A DNA stretch of 64,000 bases from Moniliophthora roreri (lineage: Eukaryota > Basidiomycota > Agaricomycetes > Agaricales > Marasmiaceae): contig LATX02000180.1 in NCBI GenBank assembly GCA_001466705.2, forward strand, positions 682,001 through 746,000, read 5' to 3'. Below, piece by piece: positions 42,248 through 53,135 of this stretch; position 1 is the stretch's first letter, and every line of letters starts with the position of its first letter. The notes under the pieces were generated by a model. That model was not told the DNA's origin. It saw only the letters and a program-made list of their open reading frames with translations, and did no database searches. The position numbers and the translations under genes are program-made.

Positions 42248-43642
42248 TTGCTATGGTAGTGTTGCAAAGAGCGCTATGGCCACCCTGGTTGGTGCATTGG
42301 GGTTCTTCTTATGGAAGCTCTTCACCTTTGCCTTTGCATGTTCCACATTTTCTGCGGGCTCCCAGCTATCCTCCTCTTCACTGTACCCTTCCCATCTCAC
42401 CAAGTACTGCAACTTCTTCCTGTACACTTGGCTGTCCAGTATTTCTTCTACCAAGTGCTCTTCCTCTCCTTCTACTTCTACTGCTTCTGGTGGTGGGGCC
42501 CGTTGTCCATTGACTTCATTGCCTTTCCATAGTGATAAACAATTAACATGGAAAACATTGTGGACTTTCATTGTCAGAGGCAATTTGAGGTGGTAATCTA
42601 AGTCACCAATATGTTCCACCACCTCAAAAGGCCCTAGTTGTCTTGGGCCTAATTTTCTGCTTGCCTGATGGATTTTAATGTCCTTTGCTGCAAGCCACAC
42701 CTTGTCTCCCACTTTGAACTCGTGTGCTTTCCTCTTCCCCTCCTCATACACCTCCTTCATCTTCTCTTTTCCCATCTGCAATGCTGCTTCTGCCTCCTCT
42801 CGAATCTTCTTCAGGTCTTCAAGGCATGCCTCTAAAGCAGGGAACTTGTTTGTGCGTTGTCCTGCTGGGATGGTAAAGTCGGGCCAATACACATACACAA
42901 CTTCAAAGGGACTTTTGTCATGTGCTGTGTGAACTCGCGAGTTGNTTGCTATGGTAGTGTTGCAAAGAGCACTGCGGCCACCCTGGCTGGTGCATTGGGG
43001 TTCTTCTTATGGAAGCTCTTCACCTTTGCCTTTGCATGTTCCATGTTTTCTGCAGGCTCCCAGCTATCCTCCTCTTCACTGTACCCTTCCCATCTCACCA
43101 AGTACTGCAACTTCTTCCTGTACACTCGGCTGTCCAGTATTTCTTCTACCAAGTGCTCTTCCTTTCCTTCTACTTCTACTGCTTCTGGTGGTGGAGCCTG
43201 TTGTCCATTGACTTTATTGCCTTTCCATGGTGATAAACGATTAATATGGAAAACATTGTGGACTTTCATTGCCAGAGGTAATTTGAGGTGGTAATCTAAG
43301 TCACCAATGCGTTCCACCACCTCGAAAGGCCCTAGTTGTCTTGGGCCTAATTTTCTGCTTGCCTGATGGATTTTAATGTCCTTTGCTGCAAGCCACACCT
43401 TGTCTCCCACTTTGAACTCGTGTGCTTTCCTCTTCCCCTCCTCATACACCTCCTTCATCTTCTCTTTTCCCATCTGCAATGCTGCTTCTGCCTCCTCTCG
43501 AATCTTCTTCAGGTCTTCAAGGCATGCCTCTAAAGCAGGGAACTTGTTTGTGCGTTGTCCTGCTGGGATGGTAAAGTCGGGCCAATACACATACACAACT
43601 TCAAAGGGACTTTTGTCATGTGCTGTGTGAACTCGCGAGTTG
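42248..43642. repeat. 697-bp direct repeat around the N at 42945
   Basis: 42248-42944 and 42946-43642 are near-identical (differences such as GCGCTATGG versus GCACTGCGG). The units meet exactly at the N. It duplicates the integrase tail and chromodomain. Confidence 0.85.
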
Positions 43643-44548
43643 AGTATGAATTCTGCAGTAGGGAGCCAATCCACCCAGTCATCCTGACGTTTGCTTACAA
43701 AGAGGCGAAGGAACTGTTCAATCTCCTGGTTTGCTCGCTCTGTCTGTCCATTTGCTGATAGGTGGTATGCAGTTGTGAGACCTGCTTGGATTCCTAGATG
43801 CTTGTAGAGTGCCTATGTGACTTGAGCTGCAAATTGGGGACCTCTATCCGACACAAACTTATAGGGTATGCCATGAAGACGGAAGATCTCCCAATAGTGT
43901 ATGTCTGCAACTCCTTTAGCGTTGAGAGTGGTCACAGTTGGTAGAACATGGACTTGTTTGCTATAGAGGTTGATGTAGGTAATAATGGCGTCATACTCCT
44001 GGCTTTCAGGCAGCCCTGTGATAAGGTCTACACCCACTACATTCCATGGGCCTTCAGGCACATCATGTGGATGCAGTGTTGCATCTGGGTGCACTGCCGG
44101 CTTGCTTCACTGACATCTTTCGCATCCCTGCACATACTTCCTGACAAAGCTACTCATCCCAGGCCACCAGTAGTAGTGGTTCACTTGCTCTAGTGTTCCA
44201 TGCTCTCCCAGGTGTCCAGCTGTTGGTGCGTTGTGGCACTGTTTAAGCACATCTGCACGCAGTCCCTTGTCTGCGGGGATGTAGAGCTTCCCTTTGTAGT
44301 ACACAAGCCCATTGTCCTCCTCCCACTCCAGCAATCTGTTGATAAGCCTTCATGGACTCTTCTTCTTCAACTCTTCTACCACTTGCAGCACCTCAGCTTC
44401 TTTCTCCACCCCTTTACAGATCCTCTCTTCCAGCTCTCCTCCTTTCATCCTTGTCATGGCAATCCTCATAAACCTTTCTGGACAGAGTACAACCTGTCCT
44501 TGATTGTCCTCTGCATCTGTCACCTGGAAGGTCGGAATTCGAGAGAGA

Positions 44549-44549
44549 N
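44549..44549. other. Single N replacing about 190 bp of RNase H
   Basis: Flanks correspond to about 60834 and 61028 of the plus-strand copy, so internal sequence is missing. Confidence 0.75.
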
Positions 44550-45062
44550 GGCTCATATAATGGCAAGCATCTCTCTGTCATAGATTTCATAGTTCCGTTC
44601 AGCAGGTGCCATTGACTCTGACCTGTATGCCACTGGATGCCACAGTCTGTCCTCCAGCTGCTGCAGAATCACCTCTCCTGTGGCATAACTGGAAGCATCC
44701 ACTTCCAGCCGAGTCGGCCGTGCAGGGTCCCACATCACCAGTATTGGTTCCTTTGTGAAGGCTTCCTTCAGCGCCTCAAAGGCCTGATGCTGTTGTATGC
44801 CCCACTCCCAGCAGCAGTCCTTCTTGGTCAAGTCATTCAGAGGGCGTGCGATCTTGGAGAAGTCCTTGATGAACCGCCAGTAGAAGTTGGCAAAGCCCAG
44901 GAAACCTCAGAGTTCACGAAGATTTCTCAGGGTAACCCATTCTTTCACTGCTTGAACTTTGACAGGATCTATACTGACCACCCTCTTGCAGATCACCATA
45001 CCCAAGTACTCCACTTGCTCTTGATCAAACTTGCATTTCTCAGGACACAGATAGATGCAGAA

Positions 45063-47095
45063 GAGCTTGGTGATAGCGAGGTCGAGATTGGCATGACAAA
45101 TTTGGCGACCAGTCCGATGAACGACAGCAGCCACAGATGGTTGCTTAGGATCGCTTGTAACAACTACTCTATCTTCTGTCTTCAACTTCTTTGATGCCTG
45201 TTCTCCAATATCATCATTCCCAGGCCCATTCTCAACACCTTGGCTAGTGCCCTCTGCCAATGCTACAATCATAGATGGTGCCAACTCGATCAGGGCAGCC
45301 TTCACTTCCTTCTTCAACTCCTGTGAAATCCTTGGACACCCCTCCCAGGCATGGTTATACCACTGCCTCTTGTTCAGATTCACCAGCCTTCCAGTGCACC
45401 CAGGAGTAAGGCAGTGGTAGAAATACTCTCTGCCTGGTTTCGACTTATCATACACCCTTACAGTGAGTTTTCCAAACAGCTCATCCCTTTTTCTGCCCCT
45501 CTTCTTCTTGTGTACCAAAGGGGCATCTACCCAGTTGCTTATGTCCATCTTTACCTCCTTTACACCATCACCATCATCATCCCAATAGATCTCCGAATCC
45601 TCATCATTGTCTCTGTCACCACTCTCAGCTGCGGAACTTGCCACCGGCATACCAAATGCAGTCAGAAAGGTACGTTTTGTTCTTGGGTTATTGTTATGCT
45701 TTTTCTTCTCATTCTTCAGTGCTAACTGTGCCGATTCTGTAGCTGGGTTTTTCAGCCCTTCCTTTGCAGCCCTGTTATTGGATTGTGAGGTGATTGGTTT
45801 GGGGAAAGTGAAGGAGAACACAGGGAGCTGTCAGTCTGCTGTTGGCTTATTCACAACCTAGACACTGGTAAGTGTTATTGGATCTACAGAATGAGAAGAT
45901 TGACTCACCCCAGTTGCCATATAGGTCAAAATTGTCAAGAACATATCAACTCGACCTTTCTTGCAATTTTTGGGGTCGAGAAGTGGGAACGAATCAGGGA
46001 AAAAGGTGTGCATGAGGGTATTGGCTGCTAAGACACCGCAAGAGACACCATCTGTTTGGGTGCTACAGGGGAGAGGTGTGTCAAGGAAAACACACTCTCT
46101 CCCATGCTGTTCTAACCACCACTCTATCACCTCCCTCAGCTCCTTCGGAATCTCATGTTCAGCCAACCATGAATCCCCAAAGCCTATGGACATAGTCGGC
46201 AGATCCACCTTCACCATCACCCAGTGGTTAGCATCACATTCCTTCTCCACAACCTCTACACCACTCCCTGCGAGGCGAACACCGGCATTGAATGCAACAG
46301 TTTTCAGCTCGCCACTCGCTAACTGATCTCCAATACTGATCAGTGCTCTATGAGTCTTTGGATGAGCTACATATGAATCCTGCCTCTTTCGGTAGGATTC
46401 CACAAGCTTAACAACCCAGAATGGGTTCATGACTCGTGTTGTCAATAGCATTGTGTTGGAGTTGAGCATTTTCTGCAGAATACATGCTACCAAACTCAAC
46501 TGCTCATCTTGGATCCACCACTCACTGCAAAACACCGCAATGTGCTCGGTAAAAGTTCCAATCCCATCCAGCATCTTCAAGTTCCATGCCTTTCCCTTCA
46601 AATGCAGCAGTGCATCTTTGTATTCTCTCTTCAACCACTCCTCCGTTCCTCTCCACCTTTCCTTCGTGACAACTGCTTCCTCAATCTCATACCAGTATGA
46701 CAATGACCAAAGCGGGATACGAGCAGGCGAGACTGAGCCTATAGCAAGTGTAAGGTATCTCTCCTCCTTTGCTTGTATAGCACGCTTGTATAATGCTTTG
46801 AGGTTTTTGAATGGTGGCAAGCATATTCCAGTAAGCAGGCTTTTCATCTGCTCCGTATTTTCTTCACTAATAACACATTTCTGCTTGAAAAAAGCAACGG
46901 TGGTGAGGTCGAAATTCTGTGTTGGTATAGGGTCCGGTGTTCGAAAGTCCAGGAGTGATATGAGTGGTGCAGAGTCATCAAGAACAGAGTGTCACGCAAC
47001 GCTGGTGGAATGGGGAAGTTATTCCGAAGGCAACTGGAAAGCGGTTCAACTATGTTGTCCTCTGTGATGACTTCAATGGGATTGGGGGAATCCAT
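45063..47095 (-). pseudogene. Ulp1-like (C48) cysteine protease gene, transposon-associated, fused to the RT remnant
   Basis: Minus-strand ORFs at 47095-46844 and 46847-45858, then 45821 down to 45063. The second ORF holds NHWVMVKVDLPTMSIGFGDS and STQTDGVSCGVLAANTL, the His-Asp(Asn)-Gln/Cys layout of Ulp1/SENP-type proteases, after about 200 residues of Trp-rich helical sequence. A GTGAGT donor at about 45915 and an acceptor near 45862 would join it to the third ORF, but a TGA near 45835 intervenes. The third ORF has an acidic patch, a KKKRGRKRDE basic run and a C-x4-C...H-x4-C set (HCLTPGCTGRL, NHAWEGCPR) that may bind zinc. It continues without a stop into LCPEKCKF of the retrotransposon. 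Proteases of this kind occur in large fungal DNA transposons, so a TE origin is likely. A break between the first two ORFs marks decay or an intron. Confidence 0.65.
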
Positions 47096-47674
47096 GTCAA
47101 TGTCGCTAGGGATAGGACAGGTTATAGCAAAAAATCTTGATAGTGATCGGGCGGGAGCAGGATTTTACAGTTTTACCAGTACCATTTGCACTGTTCATTT
47201 TGGTTGAAAATAAAATATATTGTGGTGGTATACTATCCAATGTACATGGGATGTTCATGGCTTCATAAGGTTACTGGGGAGAGGGAGGAGGTAGCGATAA
47301 TGAATGAGGACCACCAAAAAATCCAAATAAGAAACGTGTTCTAAGGAGATTATTCCGTTCTGTAACATATTTAAGTACAAGAAGAAAGAGAGCTAGCGGA
47401 GACGCACCAGAATTTCCTACTTCTCAACACGGACCCTACACTGACAGTAGACTTGACGGTGGACTTGACGGTGGTGGGATCTGGGTGGGATGCCAGCGCT
47501 GTGCGGCTGTTGACACGTTGACGTGTCCCAGCAAGGAGGCCTGTCACATGATCACCAGCAGGTAACTTACCAGCGGTACTCTGGGACCGACTGGTAACTT
47601 ACCAGTAACTTACCGGTAACTTACCTTGTAAGTTTGAAATCGGTAAGTTTGCCTACGTCTCTTACCCAACGCTA
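47096..47674. other. Intergenic upstream of FunK1 copy 2
   Basis: No gene seen. The last part contains the clustered GGTAACTTACC motifs described separately. Confidence 0.4.
47561..47652. repeat. Cluster of near-palindromic GGTAACTTACC motifs
   Basis: Four plus-orientation copies of (G/A)GTAACTTACC and two inverted GTAAGTTT forms occur in about 90 bp. Each motif is a palindrome except for its centre. It lies some 180-270 bp upstream of the FunK1 copy 2 ATG and is absent upstream of copy 1. Confidence 0.6.
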
Positions 47675-47825
47675 CTTCCGTGGCCGGTGGCCCCGAGTGT
47701 GTCACGTCTACTGTGACGTCCAGTCATATGATCGTGTCACTCAGACTGTGGCCGACAGCGTTATACTTATATATAGTGGAAAATGCTCGTTACCGTCAAA
47801 ACTTTCAATCTCAACTCTGAACATC
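47675..47825 (+). promoter_or_regulatory. Promoter region of FunK1 copy 2
   Basis: Same as the copy 1 block starting at CTTCCGTGGCC: paired CRE-like TCACGTC and TGACGTC sites and the TATATATA motif about 50 bp before the ATG. The homology between the two loci starts exactly at 47675. Confidence 0.5.
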
Positions 47826-50512
47826 ATGCCCCAGTCATCGGGAACCACTAACCCTATTCCTCCAGCCCAATTCTATGGGGCCCCAGCACCTAAACCACCA
47901 GCTCAAGCAACCCAGGATGCTCTCCGTATCCCTTCTCATCCTCTGCCGCCACGCGACGGGCCATCACCCGTGAGGTTTTCTGCCTCGGGTTTCAACCCTT
48001 ATACGTCGATGCATTTCCTGCAAGATAAACGTGATCGTCAGATGGAGACGGAGTGCCGTGGAAAGTTCGTTGGACCTATGCCTCCAGCCAACTTCCTGAG
48101 CGAGTTCCTCAACGACAGCATGCTCAAGGAAGAAGTCAGAGACCCGTTCATATTCACAGAGGAGTCAAAAAAGTACTTTAAAAAGGCTCAGAAAAGCAAT
48201 TCAGAGGTTGCAATGTATCCCCATCTGGTGAGTATCCGTATATTCCTCTTCGTTCTATCCGCTGAAATGTCTTCTGCAGATTGACGGCCTGAAGGACTAC
48301 TGCCCAGAACTGGACATCAAAGACACTCACAACAACAATCAATCGTCTGAATGGGCGAGAAACAGAGCCGTGCTCAAACCAGACATCACTGCGTATGAAC
48401 GCAACACCGATCTCGCTGAACCCATGGATATGACCAGAGCGGAGGTTATCGTCGAAGTCAAGATACATCCCGACGACGATCCTTTTGTAGACAAGCCAAA
48501 GGGCGGTAACACCTCCCAAGGGCAAAGTCCGCACGAAAGGTCGACTATCCTTGGTGGAGATGTGCGTGGCCAAATCATTACATATGCCACCGCGCAGCTC
48601 GCCGCACAGTATCGCACGCATGCATTCTCGGTCATTATCGTGAATGATGGTGCCAGGCTCATTCGATGGGATCGCGCTGGTGCTATCTTCACGCGGAAAT
48701 TCGATTACCGCAAGTTTCATTACCTGGCGGAATTCTTCTGGAGGTACAACCGCGCAACGCGTGCTGCCCGTGGGCATGACGAATCAGTGACCATGGCGCA
48801 TGGCCTTGACGACGAGCTCGTTATAGAAGCGCGTGCGGCACTTGGTTGTCCTCCCAACGACTCTCTGTATCGATTCGAGGTCGTTGACGAGGTGACCGGT
48901 GAAAAGACGTACTACCTTGGGAAAGCACCTTCATTTAAAGGCAACAAGTCGCTTACCGGTCGTTCTACTCGTGGCATTGTGGTATACGACCTCAAGAATC
49001 GGAAGGTTGCGTATCTCAAGGACACATGGAGAGTGTGCGGAACTGGGTACGACATCGATAAGGAGGGAGACACGTACCGGAAACTGAAGGCGGCCGGTGT
49101 TAGGAATGTGCCGACTGTTGTTGCCTTTGGTGATGTAGGGGATGAAATGTGGCATCGCACGCAGACGGACATTTTCGCTCGGAAGAGAGGCAGTTTTGTT
49201 CGACAGCTGAGAGGACATAGACACTGTCGGTTGGTTTTTCGAGAAGTCGGACGGGACTTGACGTCATTTGAAACTACTGGGGAGATTGTGGGAGCCATTG
49301 CTGACGCTGTAGAAGGTATGTGGCTCACTCGCTGGTTGGTATTGTCTCTAATGTTATTCTAGCTCATCAGGACGCCTACGAGCTGGCCGGTATACTCCAC
49401 CGTGACATCAGTGTCGGAAACATTTTGATCACTGACAACGGCGGTGGACTGCTCATTGATTGGGATCTCAGCAAGGAAGTACAGAAGATGGGGGTACCGC
49501 GTCAAGTGGAAAGAACAGTAAGCAAAGTTTTCTCCTTTTTATTGATCTCTTACTCAATTACACGCAGGGAACATGGCAATTCATGTCTGCAAAGTTATTG
49601 ATGACTCCAACCCCAGACACTCATGAACTTGCGGATGACCTGGAATCGTTTTATCACGTTCTCACCTGGGTTACCCTTCGCTATACTCCGCACGGGCTGG
49701 ATGACGCGGCGCTCGTGGAACTCATATATCGTTACTTTGATGATTCGTGGTACAATGCTTCGTCGGGAAAGACTAGCGGAGGCCAGCTCAAACGTGCTTA
49801 TCTCACCCAAAGAGAGATGCGAAACACTGAGCTACCTCAGGGGGAGCTGGCGCGATTGATCGATGATCTCGCCACAGTGTTACGCGTTCGGTATGAAGAC
49901 CCACCAACGCCAGGACAAGTTGCAAGCTACAAAATAGTCGTCGACGCCTTGAAGGCCACCCATACGGATGAACAGGCCTTGCAGAACGTTCTGGAAGACC
50001 AGCCTGTGTGGATATACGACACAAATATGGAGCGACTTCAGACCTCACATTGGATTCGTAATCGTTTCCGTCAATCTGCAAATCGTAGGCATGTCATGAA
50101 AGACATCAGGACTCGCGATCGTGACCTCGGTCCCCCGGGTACTACATCCATGCGAAGACCCAAAGAGTCTGAGGCATACATCGATCAACCCAAACAACCA
50201 CGCAAGTATGGCTTCAAGTCTCCCGAAGGTACCGAGGAGACCCCTTCCGCCGCCTTGGGTGAACTACCCGACTCCAAACGGCCCAAACAACTACCTAACT
50301 TGTCGCCCGAGGACGACGAAGAGGCTACCTGGGCTCCAGATGCACCTGACATTATTGACGGTCAACTGGTATTCCCCAAGCTAGCAGGATACGAAGAGGA
50401 CAAGATTTCGGACGATGAGGGGTATGATTCAGCATGGGCACACGAACTGGATGAAATTGAGTTGACTGCGGAGGTTGTCGACGAAGAGGATGAAACTGCA
50501 GAACCTCTGTGA
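47826..50512 (+). CDS. FunK1-type fungal protein kinase, copy 2 (complete)
   Basis: Exons 47826-48227, 48280-49315, 49363-49517 and 49568-50512, all joined by GT-AG introns of about 50 bp, giving roughly 845 aa. Domains in order: Pro-rich N-terminus; a conserved N-terminal region with RAEVIVEVKIHPDDDPF and GQIITYATAQLAAQYRTHAF; a kinase core with LYRFEVVDEVTGEKTYYLGK, ILHRDISVGNILI (catalytic Asp) and LLIDWDLSK (DWD instead of DFG); the HPGTWQF-equivalent TGTWQFMSAKLL; and an acidic Glu/Asp-rich tail ending EEDETAEPL. DWD and the WQFMS block are usual for FunK1. It is presumably a soluble Ser/Thr kinase. The copy is open throughout and is the best template for the broken copy 1. Confidence 0.9.
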
Positions 50513-51000
50513 CGTGGTAGAGGATGTTCAAGCTGGTACTTGCAACTGCTTTTCTTTGCTGCTTTAATGCTTTCACGCCTCTGGTATTTGGTATAGCACA
50601 CTGTACACTAGGACAATACTAACTTAAGTGGTCATGATATTGCACTGGTCTGATTGATACACCCCCGTATACCAGTTTGTTCACCTGTTGATGAGAATTT
50701 TCCACGAAGAATCTGAGCAATCGAAATAGTAGCTCCCAAGGGCAGTCGAAAGGCTCATGTAAATACCTCAATTCACGAAGGGAAGATTGGACTTGCTGAC
50801 ATGCGATATCGGATCGGTGACTCTACACCACCACCGTGACGAAGGCTTCCTCCGGCTCTTCTTTCAGTCAGCACCTACAGTGTTCGAATTGGCTCGTTCT
50901 CAAACCAATATTCATAACAGACGATGGCGGTCTCTACGCGCTCCCTTAGCACTAGCAAGGGCGTTCCGATACAGTCGCGCTGTCACGGGGCAGCTGTTAA
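50513..51000. repeat. 3' flank of FunK1 copy 2, homologous to 34251-35500
   Basis: Near-identical to the flank of copy 1 except for a short block missing near 50578. Similarity ends at about 51000 after GCAGCTGTT. Confidence 0.8.
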
Positions 51001-51080
51001 GCTTCACGATACTTGGGATTTCAAGCCTGCACCTGAGTTGCAGGCAGGCACGAATTCGTGTCTGTCTAGGTCCAAAGTCT

Positions 51081-51467
51081 CTATCTCACCCTTGTGTAAA
51101 CTGCACCATAAGCCAATTTTGTATCACATATATACATCTGAATGGATCTATTGTTAAGATTGCCACTATATTGCATGTTTGATCCTCTAAGACCATCATG
51201 TACTGATACAGACCCATCCAAGTTGACTACACGGGATATATAATGATTTGATCCAAAATAAAACACACCTCTCAAGTGATACTCTACATCTTCACCATCA
51301 ATCTCAAGATGGAGAGATTTATCAATATAAAAGTTACACATATGGTCTGATGAAGCTGAAAAATGACAAGTAAACAACTCTGGAGCATATGTAAAGACCT
51401 GTCTTAACTGAACAGGTTCACTACAAATAGAACATGATTGATGTGTTTCCTCATAATTATTTGACAT
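51081..51467 (-). pseudogene. Fragment resembling the His-box end of a ubiquitin-specific protease
   Basis: 128-aa reading with CSICSEPVQLRQVFTYAPEL, YHLRGVFYFGSNHYISRVVN and DGSVSVHDGL. The GVFYFG..HY.SRVV pattern and following DG resemble the C-terminal box of USP-type deubiquitinases. The Cys box is not present. The reading starts and ends in CpG-poor, decayed DNA and has no intact partner exons, so it is a remnant, possibly from a transposon. Confidence 0.4.
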
Positions 51468-51558
51468 CTACTCTGATATTGAAAGATGGAAGGATTTGAG
51501 TAAGGCAGATGAATTACAGTCAATGGAGAGGGAGCTTGCCTGCCTATAGGATGGTAGT

Positions 51559-52171
51559 TTGAAGGAGGTCACATGTGCTGAGCTCCTGGCTGAGATTCAG
51601 GCTGAGAGAGAGCACCCACAAGAAGACTATGACATTGACTTGGAGCACTGGACATGCAGCTGCCCTTTGTACTTGATTAGCCAGTTTCTGATCTGTAAAC
51701 ATCTTGTTAGAGCTGCAAACATAAAGAGGCGAGAACACGGAATGGCTGAAATTGGGAGCAGTTTGGAATTTTTCCTTAATCTTCACTGAAATCACTCACC
51801 CCTCTTACTATGTGATCCCAGGAGTCAACATTGATGACTGTGAAGATCTTGTGGAAGAAGCAGAGGTTCAAGTGCTTATGCTTGGCATCTTGGATGGGAA
51901 TGGAGACATGCAGAGAAGAACTCAGAGCAGAAATTCAAGTTGGGCTAGCTCCATATTTAAAGAGCCATCAGAGCCTGTGGACAGAGACATGTCAGATTTG
52001 TTGAATGGCAGTAGAGAGGAGGGAATGGTGGGCACAGGCAATGTGGATACAGAACCTGGAGACTTATTTGAGGACAGCATGGGAGCTGAGCATATCGAGC
52101 TTCCAGACTCTTTTAGTAGTACCGAGGGTGACTGGATACATGTTATATTATTTTCTGATAATCAAACCTAA
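51559..52171 (+). pseudogene. SWIM-type zinc-finger remnant (MULE transposase-like C-terminus)
   Basis: The first reading (51559-51786) ends in DLEHWTCSCPLYLISQFLIC followed by KHLVRAANIKRRE. This is a CxCx(n)CxH SWIM finger, found downstream of the catalytic domain in many MULE transposases. A second overlapping frame (51752-52171) gives an acidic tail (EDLVEEAEVQVL, DMSDLLNGSREEG, LFEDSMGAEHIELPDS). The two may be joined by an intron. Catalytic DDE sequence was not found upstream. Confidence 0.5.
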
Positions 52172-52489
52172 ACACCAGTTTCCACATTCCTAGGAATACA
52201 TGATGCCCACCTCCATTCAACATCACTAGGAGAATTGGCAGGAAATCATGGCAGTTGCGACAGCACCTCAAGGGTATCACATCAAGATAGGAAAGAGATT
52301 CAAGAGGGCACTGGACACAGTAGCCACTCTTGCAAGAGATATTCAAAAAGATAAGTGCTGCTGGACGATGCCATGCCTGCAGGATGCAACACCTAACACT
52401 TCTCATTTAGACTAAACATTGTGAAGAAAGAGAATTACACCCCAGCAGAGCATATGTATATATTATATTCATTTTTTGTATAGTAGACT

Positions 52490-53135
52490 TCATGGTTGAT
52501 TTGTCACTGATAATGCTAGACTTTGCGATGAAAACACCCACCAGGCGCTCATGTGGGAGTCACATGACCCACCAAACTTAAGAGTGTGTTTGGCTATCAT
52601 TGTTTCTTCCTCATCAGACATACTCACAAGATTACTTTTATCGGTGATAGAGTTTGGAGATGTGAAGAGATGCTGATAAATCTGGTGTAAGGTATCAATT
52701 AGTGCACATAGGATACTCAGAGATAGTATGAATACCTGAACAAGTAAAAGTGACATGAGGAAGCTTTTCTCAGGATCATTCTCATCAACTAGCTTGGGGT
52801 CGTAGAAGGCATTAATAAAGAAAGTCTCATTACGAGAGTAATCAGAGTGGAGCTCCTGAATCTTTGCACAAACACTGGGTGAGATTTGAATGAGACCATG
52901 CATCAATAGAAAGGCAGTATTGAACTCACTCAGGATTATCCCAGTTCTAAAGGACATAGCAAAGATAATGGCCAGTGACTGGGTGCTTGAAACCATGATT
53001 GACTTTGCTGGCTGGGTCAATCCAGCATTCAAGCAATGGAGGAGCACTAGCACTTGAAGATTGTAGCCATGCACACCCTTGCATTTGGTGGATCACATGA
53101 ATTTTCCCATGTGTCAACACCATGAAAATTGCCAA
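52490..53135 (-). pseudogene. Decayed gene of unknown family
   Basis: Minus-strand readings in changing frames include ECWIDPASKVNHGFKHPVTG (about 53050), FYDPKLVDENDPEKSFLMSL (about 52790) and, after a plausible GTATTC...CAG intron, IYQHLFTSPNSITDKSN. The sequence of blocks recalls uncharacterised Agaricomycete proteins such as the DUF6532/DUF6698 type, but I am not sure. Stops interrupt every frame. Confidence 0.35.

Larger units (their letters stand above)
42145..44860 (-). pseudogene. pol remnant of family 2 (minus copy): RNase H, integrase, chromodomain
   Basis: From 44860 downwards: DLTKKDCCWEWGIQQHQAFE and NYEIYDREMLAII (RNase H), an N at 44549 in place of about 190 bp, HLGEHGTLEQVNHYYWWPGM with CERCQ (integrase zinc region), VVGVDLITGLPESQEYDAII (catalytic core) and YKFVSDRGPQFAAQVT. 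Then comes the tail KVGDKVWLAAKDIKIHQASR and a chromodomain LQYLVRWEGYSEEEDSWEPA at its C-terminus. The chromodomain segment appears twice (42251-42898 and 42949-43640) because of the 697-bp repeat at the N at 42945. Frames are broken at several places. Confidence 0.82.
41690..45062 (-). mobile_element. 5'-truncated Ty3/gypsy chromodomain element (family 2, minus copy)
   Basis: Has one LTR (41690-42144), polypurine tract, chromodomain, integrase, RNase H and the end of reverse transcriptase, then breaks off at about 45062 within LCPEKCKFDQEQVEYLGMV. Gag, protease and most of RT are missing. It belongs to the same family as the plus-strand element at 57185-62934. Ns at 42945 and 44549 disturb it. 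Confidence 0.88.

Noticed and set aside
42099..43300. Plus-strand open frames rich in Leu, Ser and Cys at 42-43 kb
   Set aside because: Antisense readings of the integrase tail and chromodomain.
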